Assembly: GCA_031266855.1 (NCBI GenBank)
Contig: JAISAF010000086.1
Span: 1-8,449 of the forward strand
Length of the DNA stretch: 8,449 nt
DNA from: Spirochaetales bacterium
Lineage (GTDB): Bacteria; Spirochaetota; Spirochaetia; DTKZ01
Reading direction: 5' to 3'
The notes under the pieces were generated by a model. It did no database searches, had not been told where the DNA came from, and was given only the letters and a program-made list of their open reading frames with translations. Of the stretch, positions 1 to 5,515 are shown one piece after another. Position 1 is the stretch's first letter; every line of letters begins with the position of its first letter. The position numbers and the translations under genes were made by a program.

Positions 1-66
1 TTCTCACTGTTTTTTGACAATCTTCTGTATTGAACCTGTCCCCGGCGCATCCCTTTTTTTGTGAGT
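1..66. other. intergenic edge, no supported gene
   Basis: No gene can be supported here. The stretch contains a T-run and the string CCTGTCCCC (positions 35-43), then leads into repeat element A. A short open frame on the minus strand runs off the left edge, but it has no convincing start or recognisable protein, so it is not called. Confidence 0.4.
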
Positions 67-219
67 GCGCCTTTTTTTGCCCGTGAATCCACGGGCAAAA
101 AAACCGGGCTTTCCGCTCCAAGTCCTCGGATTTGCTTATGCAAATCCTGCGGGCTTTCCGCTACAATCCCTGGCGCCGCCCAGCGAGGCCCTGGAATTGC
201 CATGAGGCAATTCCAGGGG
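67..219 (+). repeat. hairpin-mosaic repeat element, copy A
   Basis: This copy alternates hairpins with conserved blocks. Stem 1 is a perfect 13-bp inverted repeat (72-84 with 91-103, T7 GCCCGT arms, 6-nt loop). A 20-nt block of the form GGGCTTTCCGCTnCAAnyCC follows at 106-125. Stem 2 is a perfect 8-bp hairpin (128-135 with 140-147, arm GGATTTGC). The block repeats at 151-170, exactly 45 bp after the first. A GC-rich box ending GCCCAGCG reaches 185, and stem 3 is a perfect 13-bp hairpin (189-201 with 206-218, loop ATGA). The same plan recurs in copies C and D and, altered, in copy B. The right end supplies the -35 region of the next gene. I do not recognise the family by name. Confidence 0.85.
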
Positions 220-226
220 GTATAAT
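197..226 (+). promoter_or_regulatory. sigma-70 type promoter for the TPR-like gene
   Basis: TTGCCA (197-202, five of six matches to TTGACA) and a perfect TATAAT (221-226) are separated by 18 bp. Transcription would start near 233, giving a leader of about 14 nt that still contains the GGAGG ribosome binding site at 236-240. The -35 hexamer lies inside stem 3 of repeat element A, so the repeat provides half of the promoter. Confidence 0.6.
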
Positions 227-246
227 AGAGCTATTGGAGGAAATAA

Positions 247-876
247 ATGGCTATTGACTGGTATAGAAAAACCACATGGACACCTGAAGAAGAAAATGAG
301 TTTTTCTCAAAATTAAAACGGTCTCAAAAATTTAACCGGCCGCAGTATTTAAGAATACAGGCGTCTACTTTGAATGATACAAACGATACTGAATTATTAA
401 TTGTGGCGTTAAAATTAGTGGAAAAATATTTTAATGAATACCCTGATGATAAATTTGATAGAAGCCCGGCGTTCAAATTAAAGGGTGATATTTATTATAA
501 AATGGGAAAATATGATTCAGCGCTTGAAAATTATAAGAACGCGATAGATTTTGAAAGAATTTATCCACAAATAAAAACAGACGCATATTTAAATTATTCC
601 GAATTGGTTATACAATTAAACAAAACAGACCTTTTTGGGAACGTGGAAATATTATTATTGAAACGGGCTAAAGAATTAGATTTTCCAAAAGACAAGTATG
701 TAAAAAACGCGATTTTATCAATAATTTATAAACATAAAAATAATATGGAAAAATCAGATTATTATAAAACATTGGCGGAAGAAGCGGCTAACGCGGAAAA
801 TTCTGATTTTCGATGGCATAAAAAATCAGGACTTGTAAATAAAAGGAATAAATTATTGGACAAATTAATGGAATAA
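247..876 (+). CDS. small TPR-like repeat protein, function unknown
   Basis: This encodes a 209-residue, probably cytoplasmic protein with no signal peptide or membrane segment. The ATG is fixed by GGAGG at 236-240, 6 nt upstream. Residues 74-107 read as one clear tetratricopeptide-type helical pair (Gly80, a Lys-Met-Gly-Lys-Tyr turn at 85-89, Ala92, then a second helix). The helices before and after it are probably more divergent repeats. The N-terminus (Asp-Trp-Tyr-Arg-Lys, then an acidic helix and Gln-Tyr-Leu-Arg-Ile-Gln) resembles a family of small TPR proteins of unknown function that I recall from spirochaetes and Bacteroidetes, but this cannot be checked here. TPR folds usually bind other proteins; no catalytic motif is visible. 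The gene is strongly AT-rich, unlike the large genes to its right, and it converges on the MNT/HEPN operon with 83 bp between stop codons. Shared composition suggests it arrived with that operon. Confidence 0.85.
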   Translation: MAIDWYRKTTWTPEEENEFFSKLKRSQKFNRPQYLRIQASTLNDTNDTELLIVALKLVEKYFNEYPDDKFDRSPAFKLKGDIYYKMGKYDSALENYKNAIDFERIYPQIKTDAYLNYSELVIQLNKTDLFGNVEILLLKRAKELDFPKDKYVKNAILSIIYKHKNNMEKSDYYKTLAEEAANAENSDFRWHKKSGLVNKRNKLLDKLME

Positions 877-959
877 AAAAATAATGATGTACGTGTGGTG
901 CGGTATTATTACTATCTAAAAAATGATTGATTTGACAGTTATGTACGCTATTTTTGTTT

Positions 960-1358
960 TTATTCTGGGTTTTTATTTTCTTCGCTTTCTTTAATTTTAT
1001 TTTCAATCCATTCCAAACAGTCTTTTGCTATTTTTATACCTTCCTCATAATTTTCTTTTGTAATTTCATCATATTCTCCGGGATACCTTGTTATGACGGC
1101 GTATTTTGTTAATTTTGTCGCTTTTTTGATATTTTCAGGAATGTCAGTAAATTTTTCAATTCCATTTAACAGTATTCCAATATTATGTGTAAACTCAGGT
1201 TCAACTCCATAATATATTAAAAGTCCTTTTAACGCCTTCTCAACAGCCTGTTGAGCCAGATAACACAAATCTTCATAATACACATTAATATTAACAGCTA
1301 TATTTGAAATTTCAAGATTGCTTTTCGCCCTTTCGATCCATGATTCATAGCGTTCCAT
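960..1358 (-). CDS. HEPN domain protein (toxin-type partner of MNT)
   Basis: This is a 132-residue all-helical protein with the hallmarks of the HEPN domain family (Pfam HEPN type, PF05168). It has a helix with Leu-Ala-Gln-Gln-Ala-Val-Glu-Lys-Ala-Leu-Lys at 34-44, Thr-His-Asn-Ile at 57-60, and Thr-Arg-Tyr-Pro at 90-93. HEPN proteins encoded next to minimal nucleotidyltransferases commonly act as ribonuclease toxins. The usual catalytic signature of active members, Arg followed by four to six residues and His, is not seen around Arg91. The segment reads Arg-Tyr-Pro-Gly-Glu-Tyr, so RNase activity is uncertain. The start ATG (1356-1358) lies inside the end of the MNT gene, overlapping it by 14 bp, with an AGGGA-like ribosome site about 10 nt upstream. 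Such an overlap implies coupled translation from one transcript. Length is normal for the family. No terminator hairpin was found in the 83 bp after the stop. Confidence 0.88.
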   Translation of the reverse strand: MERYESWIERAKSNLEISNIAVNINVYYEDLCYLAQQAVEKALKGLLIYYGVEPEFTHNIGILLNGIEKFTDIPENIKKATKLTKYAVITRYPGEYDEITKENYEEGIKIAKDCLEWIENKIKESEENKNPE

Positions 1359-1671
1359 ATAATACTTTTCCCTGTTCTTTTATTGTTTTATAAATACACC
1401 CGATTTCATTATTTATTTTAATATATTTATTATAATCAATTGCAAGCAAATCGACAGGGACTATTATTTTATTTTCATAAAAAGACATATAAATAGAATC
1501 AATAATATTAAGTCCGTTTTTTAGATCTTTTTTTATAATGAGTAAATCAATGTCGCTTTTTTTAGTATTATCACCTCGTGCGTATGAACCAAAAAGTATA
1601 ATTTGATCCGGTGATGCAAGCGATACAATAATGGGGATAATTTTATCGATATATGGTATGTTACTGCCCAT
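1345..1671 (-). CDS. minimal nucleotidyltransferase (MNT, antitoxin-type)
   Basis: This is a 108-residue protein of the DNA polymerase beta-like minimal nucleotidyltransferase family. The catalytic signature is intact: Gly28-Ser29, ten residues, then Asp40-x-Asp42 (context GSYARGD and SDIDLL), with a likely third metal ligand at Asp74 in Pro-Val-Asp-Leu-Leu. In characterised MntA-HepT pairs the MNT protein neutralises the HEPN toxin by adding AMP to a tyrosine. That the same happens here is inference from family and gene arrangement. It is the first gene of a two-gene operon and overlaps the HEPN start by 14 bp. The ATG at 1669-1671 is preceded only by a weak AGG 13 nt upstream, and the predicted promoter places the transcription start at or within a base or two of the ATG, so the message may be leaderless. 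The AT-rich composition matches the rest of the patch from 247 and suggests transfer. Confidence 0.92.
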   Translation of the reverse strand: MGSNIPYIDKIIPIIVSLASPDQIILFGSYARGDNTKKSDIDLLIIKKDLKNGLNIIDSIYMSFYENKIIVPVDLLAIDYNKYIKINNEIGCIYKTIKEQGKVLYGTL

Positions 1672-1677
1672 ATTTTT

Positions 1678-1706
1678 ATATTAACCTGTGTTTTTAATAA
1701 TGTCAA
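1678..1706 (-). promoter_or_regulatory. promoter of the MNT/HEPN operon
   Basis: On the minus strand a perfect TTGACA (1701-1706) is followed after exactly 17 bp by TAATAT (1678-1683, four of six matches to TATAAT). An alternative -10, TATAAA, lies 3 bp further down with a poorer spacing of 20. With the first choice, transcription begins close to 1671, the first base of the MNT start codon. Confidence 0.5.
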
Positions 1707-1765
1707 GCCATATTGGCAGCCGTCTTTTTATCAATTTCGGAGAGGAGGTCAAAATTATTACGCAT
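1703..1765 (-). pseudogene. possible remnant of an HTH-type antitoxin N-terminus
   Basis: A 20-codon open frame on the minus strand starts with ATG (1763-1765) behind GGAG (1770-1773) and reads Met-Arg-Asn-Asn-Phe-Asp-Leu-Leu-Ser-Glu-Ile-Asp-Lys-Lys-Thr-Ala-Ala-Asn-Met-Ala before TGA. From memory this resembles the first residues of small Xre/HipB-like helix-turn-helix antitoxins, which would then continue into the DNA-binding domain. Here the frame stops at once, and the stop overlaps the TTGACA of the MNT promoter. The frame stays open upstream to 1933, so the segment could also be the tail of another broken gene or chance. Confidence is low. Confidence 0.2.
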
Positions 1766-1895
1766 AACGCTCCGGCTGTTTACGGCGCGGTACACTACCA
1801 CTAAAAACTTTCTATTGCCGGTTACTTGCATGGGTGTCTTTTGTGTCTGCGGGCGTAACAGTGTGCTGTAATCGTGGTGGCGGTGAGCCTGTTGT

Positions 1896-1918
1896 GCACA
1901 GCGCGTTACGCGCTGTGC
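1896..1918. repeat. hairpin, outer stem of the copy B cluster
   Basis: Perfect 10-bp inverted repeat (arm GCACAGCGCG at 1896-1905, loop TTA, partner 1909-1918). It lies outboard of stem 3 of element B in the position that the 15-bp hairpin at 5212-5244 holds next to element C. No T-run follows on either strand, so it is not an intrinsic terminator. Confidence 0.8.
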
Positions 1919-1932
1919 CTGGTGGTACACCA

Positions 1933-1957
1933 CGCGATTTTGCTTCGCAAAATCGCG
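1933..1957. repeat. hairpin, fourth stem of the copy B cluster
   Basis: Perfect 11-bp inverted repeat (arm CGCGATTTTGC at 1933-1943, loop TTC, partner 1947-1957). It is followed 18 bp later by the motif GGTTCTCAAGCTGCC (1976-1990). Element C has GGTTCTGAGCTGCC (5274-5287) in the same relative place, so the copy B and copy C arrays are related beyond their cores. Confidence 0.8.
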
Positions 1958-2010
1958 GTCGCCGGACTATGGCCTGGTTCTCAAGCTGCCACACGCGGAC
2001 AGGGTTGATG

Positions 2011-2166
2011 GCAAACTTGTGAATGCGAAAAAGCATTCACAAGTTTGTGCTTCCGCTGGGCGCGCGCAAGGGATTGGAGGGATGCGAAGCAGCCACGCCG
2101 CAGGCGGGGCCGGAGCGATAGCGGAGTCCCGGAAAGCCCGGTTTTTTGTGGAGCAAAAAATGTGCC
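2011..2166 (-). repeat. hairpin-mosaic repeat element, copy B (divergent)
   Basis: Read on the minus strand, this copy begins near 2166 with stem 1 (2142-2148 with 2154-2160, T6G/CA6 arms). GGGCTTTCC follows at 2131-2139, but the rest of the first conserved block is replaced by unrelated sequence. An 8-bp stem with one mismatch (2092-2099 with 2103-2110, 3-nt loop) sits where stem 2 should be. Only the tail of the second block remains (CTCCAATCCC, 2070-2079). A 19-bp GC box (2054-2072) is identical to that of copy C. Stem 3 is a 15-bp perfect hairpin (2012-2026 with 2033-2047), extendable by one G-T pair. The element ends about 90 bp before the start of the large anchored protein. Confidence 0.75.
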
Positions 2167-2218
2167 CATATCTTTATTCTTCACTCTTCATTTTTCATTC
2201 TTTATTCTTTACTCCGTC

Positions 2219-2247
2219 TTGACTATCCCGCGGCGGCGGGGCATACT
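2219..2247 (+). promoter_or_regulatory. weak candidate promoter of the large anchored protein gene
   Basis: TTGACT (2219-2224) and CATACT (2242-2247) are 17 bp apart. The predicted transcription start, about 7 bp downstream, falls on the ATG at 2254, which has no good ribosome binding site. The -10 matches consensus at only four of six positions, so this is tentative. Confidence 0.3.
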
Positions 2248-2253
2248 TGCGGA

Positions 2254-5001
2254 ATGAAAACAGACGGGGACGGCGCTGTTTGCGGAAATGCGGCTGAGAA
2301 AAATGTGCCTGGTAAAAAGAAGCGTCGGCTGAAACGTATTTTGATTCTTATTCTGGGGCTTATTGTTCTTGTTCCGGCGGCTTTTGTGGGTTTTTCCTTT
2401 ATTGGCAGAATAAGGCCGGAGTCTGTTATTCCCGATTCCTTCCGGCTGTACGCTTATGTGCCTGACCCTGTTAAACTTCTTCATAATCTTCTGGAACATG
2501 AGGCTTTGCCGGAAATTATTTCCCATCCCGCGCTGGCGCCGCTGGCGCCTGTTATTGCCGATTTCAAAGGCAGCGGTATCGCGGATAATTTTCTGCTGGG
2601 TTTCGCGGGCAGGGGAGAGGCCGCGGCGGCGCTTCTTGAGAGCGGGCATTTCCTCGCGGCCTGGGATATGCGGGTGATGTCCTCGGTTTTCAGGATACTG
2701 CCGCATCTCGCGGGTCAGATTACGATTCCCAATCTGTATTATGTGCAGGCTGGAAAGAATTCCCGTTTTGAATACAGGCTGAAAGACGGGCGGGTATTTT
2801 TTATCGGCTTGCATAAAAACCTTCTTATTATTTCCGATGATTCTCCGCTTTTCGAGTCCGTGCTTGCGGGGACTTCCCGCGATGGCGATATTGTGGGCGC
2901 TTCCCGCAAGGTTTTTTCGGCGCAGGCATTTGACGCGGCGTTTCTTCTTTCGCCGGATTTTATCATGGAGACTCTTTCCCCGAAGGGGAACGCGGGGACA
3001 GGCGCGGAGGCGGATAATCCTGTGGCGGGAATCCTGAAACAGGTGCGGTTTTCCGGTTTCCCGGAAGCGGCCCTGTCGTTTTTGCCGGATCAGATCGACC
3101 TGAAACTTACCGCGCCGCTTTCCGCCGCGGACGGCGCTCTTGAGCGGCTTCTGTCGCGGGACTCGCGCGTGGCATCTTTCCCGAACCTGCTTCCCGGCAG
3201 CGCCCAGTACAGCGTTATCCTTTCCGCGGGCAGCATTCCCGAACTTCTGTCCGCGGCCTCTCCTGTGTCCGGCCCCGCGGTAAGCGCGAACCTGCAAAGG
3301 GCCGACAGCGCGGCGCGTATGTTTTTTGGCATGGGCCTTGACGAGATGGTCTTTTCCTGGGCGGGAAGCGAGATTGCCGCTTTTGGACTTGAGGGGCGGC
3401 CTTTTCCGGTTTTTGCTATACAGGTGGAGGACGAGAACCGGCGGCGGGAGGTGTTTAACAGAGTTTTTTCATCGCTGATTATAAGCGAAAATATTTCCAC
3501 TGTTCTGGATGGAACCCGCATACCCCAGATCCGGCTGCCCGGTTTTCTGGATTCGCTTCTGCGGCTGTGGGATGTTGTTATTCCTTCGCCCTTTTATTAT
3601 GTGCAGGACGGTTTTTTGTTTGTATCCGAATCACCGGAAAGTCTTATTACGGCGCTTTCGGCTATACGCGCAAACAATATTCTGCCGAAAAGCGAATTGT
3701 GGAGAAAGCTCTCGCGCGGCAGATCCGGCGGGACATCGCTGTGCCTGTTTTATTCCCTGGACAGGGCGCTGCCTTTTTTCCTGAAAGGCAATACCGCGAT
3801 CAGCTCGGTTCTGCGGCTTTACCGCCAGGGTTTGGCGGATGTGCGTATTGAGAATTCTATTCTTACTTTTTCCCTCTCGGCTGTTCCCGGTTCCGGCAGG
3901 GGGCTTCAGCTTTTCCCTGGTTTTCCCCTTGAGGTTGGCGGCAAAACAGGAAACGCGGTATACGCGGCTTTGACGGAGAAAAAAGAGGAGTCAAGGATTC
4001 TTTTTACCCGCGGGGATTCCGCCATTGCCGCTGATCCGGTAAATAATACATTGTATGAGTACGGGGAGTTCAAAAACCCCGGCGAAATATGGTGCGTTCC
4101 GGCCTGGGGCCTGCGCGCGCGGGACGCAAACGACGCCCTTGCCTGGGTAGTTACCCGCCGGGGTCAGGCCGCGCTGGTAAACGGCGCGATGAAGCCGGTG
4201 AAGGGTTTTCCCCTGGTAACAGGATGCAGCCTGTCGGCGGTTCCTTCGGCCTTTGACGGAAAACTTTTTCTTACCGACGAGGACGGCTCGCTTTCTGTTC
4301 TTGATCAGGCGGGAAACATCTCCCGGATTTCATTTGACTTTGACGGCAGCGTCCTGCGTTCCCCTCCGTCGTTTCTTGAAGCGGGCGGGAAAAAGTATAT
4401 GGCGATGTATCCCAAAAGTTTTATGGGAGAGCTGTGGCTTTCGGACACAGCCGGGAATGTGTGTCCCGGCTGGCCTGTTCAGGTTTCCGGTATCGCCTTT
4501 GGCTCGCCGCTTTTGTTTTCCCATAACGGGAAGGTCTTTGCCGCCTTTGTTACCCAGGCGGGTGAACTGTCTGTCTTTACCGAAGAGGGGATGCCCGCGC
4601 CCGGCTTTCCCCTGAATCTGAACGGAGTTTTTCATATACAGCCGGTGTGGGACGGCGCTTCCCTGTGGCTGCTGTCTTCCGCGGGCGTACTGCATCAGGC
4701 GGCTTTTGACAGCGCGGGGGCGGAAACCGGGGCGCGGGTTCTAAGCCAGACTGTTCCCGGCCTGCGGGCGGAGGAGGGCGTCATTTTCGTCTCGGATCCG
4801 GACGGCGACGGAACACCGGAAATATTTTTTACCGGCGAAGCTAACGCCCTGTACGGGTATTCCCGCTCTTTTTCGCTGCTTGCGGGCTTTCCCCTGCCTG
4901 TCTGGGGACTCCCCGCCTTTGCCGATTTCAACGGCGACGGCAGGATGGAATGCGCGGGCGCCGGGCTTGATAATCTTTTGTACAGATGGCAATTCAGATA
5001 G
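2254..5001 (+). CDS. membrane-anchored extracytoplasmic protein with C-terminal propeller-like region
   Basis: This encodes 915 residues from the ATG at 2254. The frame is open further upstream to a TTG at 2146, but that part lies in repeat B and a pyrimidine-rich tract and looks non-coding. The N-terminus has a basic patch (Lys21-Arg28) and a hydrophobic segment at 29-50, giving an uncleaved anchor with the bulk outside the cytoplasm. Residues 60-630 appear to contain a duplicated domain. Tyr-Tyr-Val-Gln-x-Gly recurs at 162-167 and 448-453, each followed by a Phe-Phe/Phe-Leu strand and Ser-Asp-Asp-Ser-Pro or Ser-Glu-Ser-Pro-Glu-Ser. The layout loosely recalls DUF3352-type proteins, unverified. 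From about 650 a repeat motif Gly-Phe/Trp-Pro occurs at 651, 739, 784 and 878, spacings near one or two times 45 residues, and two acidic DxDGDG-like loops (848-853 and 891-896) fit FG-GAP/VCBS-like calcium sites. A beta-propeller is inferred. The role is unknown; it may bind protein or polysaccharide at the surface. Confidence 0.88.
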   Translation: MKTDGDGAVCGNAAEKNVPGKKKRRLKRILILILGLIVLVPAAFVGFSFIGRIRPESVIPDSFRLYAYVPDPVKLLHNLLEHEALPEIISHPALAPLAPVIADFKGSGIADNFLLGFAGRGEAAAALLESGHFLAAWDMRVMSSVFRILPHLAGQITIPNLYYVQAGKNSRFEYRLKDGRVFFIGLHKNLLIISDDSPLFESVLAGTSRDGDIVGASRKVFSAQAFDAAFLLSPDFIMETLSPKGNAGTGAEADNPVAGILKQVRFSGFPEAALSFLPDQIDLKLTAPLSAADGALERLLSRDSRVASFPNLLPGSAQYSVILSAGSIPELLSAASPVSGPAVSANLQRADSAARMFFGMGLDEMVFSWAGSEIAAFGLEGRPFPVFAIQVEDENRRREVFNRVFSSLIISENISTVLDGTRIPQIRLPGFLDSLLRLWDVVIPSPFYYVQDGFLFVSESPESLITALSAIRANNILPKSELWRKLSRGRSGGTSLCLFYSLDRALPFFLKGNTAISSVLRLYRQGLADVRIENSILTFSLSAVPGSGRGLQLFPGFPLEVGGKTGNAVYAALTEKKEESRILFTRGDSAIAADPVNNTLYEYGEFKNPGEIWCVPAWGLRARDANDALAWVVTRRGQAALVNGAMKPVKGFPLVTGCSLSAVPSAFDGKLFLTDEDGSLSVLDQAGNISRISFDFDGSVLRSPPSFLEAGGKKYMAMYPKSFMGELWLSDTAGNVCPGWPVQVSGIAFGSPLLFSHNGKVFAAFVTQAGELSVFTEEGMPAPGFPLNLNGVFHIQPVWDGASLWLLSSAGVLHQAAFDSAGAETGARVLSQTVPGLRAEEGVIFVSDPDGDGTPEIFFTGEANALYGYSRSFSLLAGFPLPVWGLPAFADFNGDGRMECAGAGLDNLLYRWQFR

Positions 5002-5004
5002 GCG

Positions 5005-5018
5005 GTTTCAGATACGAT
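5005..5018 (+). repeat. 14-bp direct repeat, left copy
   Basis: GTTTCAGATACGAT here is identical to 5516-5529. The two copies flank the 497-bp stretch that carries the tandem repeat and element C. The left copy begins 3 bp after the stop codon of the large gene. A related string, TTTCAGATTCAG, starts at 6672, just before element D. Confidence 0.8.
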
Positions 5019-5074
5019 TTGGAGGGGATGATTATACTGCAGCACAAAAAAAAATTACCGCTAAGTCGAAAACT

Positions 5075-5138
5075 GGCAAGGGCGAAGACGGGCGAGGGCG
5101 AAGATGGGCGAGGGCGAAGATGGGCGAGGGCGAAGAAG
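5075..5138 (+). repeat. 16-bp tandem repeat, four units
   Basis: Four head-to-tail units of GGCGAGGGCGAAGATG start at 5075, 5091, 5107 and 5123. The two central units are identical. The first differs at two positions and the last at one. Sixteen is not a multiple of three and the array lies after a stop codon, so it is not coding. A purine-rich run follows (5139-5166). Confidence 0.9.
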
Positions 5139-5211
5139 TAAAAAAAGGAAGGAAGGGGAAAAAGAGCCTTTCTCAAAACTGGAAAAGCCCGTGGGGCGAC
5201 AGCCGGGTTGC

Positions 5212-5244
5212 GTGCAGCTAATTGCCTTTGGCAATTAGCTGCAC
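5212..5244. repeat. 15-bp perfect hairpin, outer stem of the copy C cluster
   Basis: Arm GTGCAGCTAATTGCC (5212-5226), loop TTT, perfect partner 5230-5244. Its inner part (AATTGCC/GGCAATT) is the same as in the adjacent hairpin at 5246-5266 and in stem 3 of copy A, as if one arm sequence had been reused and extended. Confidence 0.85.
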
Positions 5245-5245
5245 C

Positions 5246-5266
5246 GGAATTGCCAAAGGCAATTCC
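5246..5266. repeat. 9-bp hairpin, fourth stem of the copy C cluster
   Basis: Arm GGAATTGCC (5246-5254), loop AAA, perfect partner 5258-5266. The run GGCAATTCCAGGGG at 5258-5271 is identical to 206-219 in element A, on the same strand although the two elements point in opposite directions. A further 5-bp hairpin (5283-5287 with 5291-5295) separates it from stem 3. Confidence 0.8.
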
Positions 5267-5295
5267 AGGGGCGGGTTCTGAGCTGCCGGAGGCAG

Positions 5296-5454
5296 GCCAG
5301 CGGGATAGTGAATGCTTCGCATTCACTATCCCGCTGGCTGTCGCTGGGCGCGCGCAAGGGATTGTAGCGGAAAGCCCACAGGATTTGCATTGGCAAATCC
5401 GAGGACTTGGAGCGGAAAGCCCGGTTTTTGGCGCTTTGCGCCAAAAAGGCGCCC
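5296..5454 (-). repeat. hairpin-mosaic repeat element, copy C
   Basis: Read on the minus strand from 5454, this copy has the full plan of copy A. Stem 1 is 10 bp (5425-5434 with 5438-5447, TTTTTGGCGC arm). The first conserved block is at 5403-5422. Stem 2 is 8 bp with the same GGATTTGC arm as copy A but a different loop (5381-5388 with 5393-5400). The second block is at 5358-5377, again 45 bp away. The GC box (5342-5360) is identical to that of copy B. Stem 3 is a perfect 20-bp hairpin with a TTC loop on the + strand (5296-5315 with 5319-5338). The stem 1 end faces the lipoprotein gene. Confidence 0.85.
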
Positions 5455-5515
5455 GAATTCTGATATTGCAGTGAGATTATAAGGATTTTGAACAGGCTCT
5501 TAGACAGGTAAGTCA

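Noticed and set aside
31..47. CCTGTCCCC string as the border of a REP-associated transposase
   Set aside because: I have a vague memory of similar strings near such genes, but nothing of a transposase is visible in the 60 bp before the window edge.
72..103. Stem 1 hairpins as intrinsic terminators
   Set aside because: The T-run precedes and the A-run follows the stem on both strands. A terminator needs the T-run after the hairpin, so polarity is wrong. The T and A runs simply pair with each other.
1750..2160. Integron attC sites in the hairpin-rich region
   Set aside because: The hairpins lack a matching RYYYAAC and GTRRRY-type pair at the expected ends, and no integrase gene is present.
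2146..2253. N-terminal extension of the large protein to the TTG at 2146
   Set aside because: The extension would be encoded by stem 1 of repeat B and a pyrimidine-rich tract. The normal basic patch plus membrane anchor follows the ATG at 2254.
1834..2257. Several 60-75 residue open frames across element B
   Set aside because: They overlap each other on both strands within hairpin repeats, with no domain or convincing start.
2209..3297. 362-residue minus-strand open frame
   Set aside because: It is antisense to the well-supported large gene. Its protein is rich in Arg, Lys and Gly as expected of the complement of GC-rich code, with no recognisable domain.
5075..5138. CRISPR array
   Set aside because: The 16-bp units are adjacent with no spacers and no cas genes are present.
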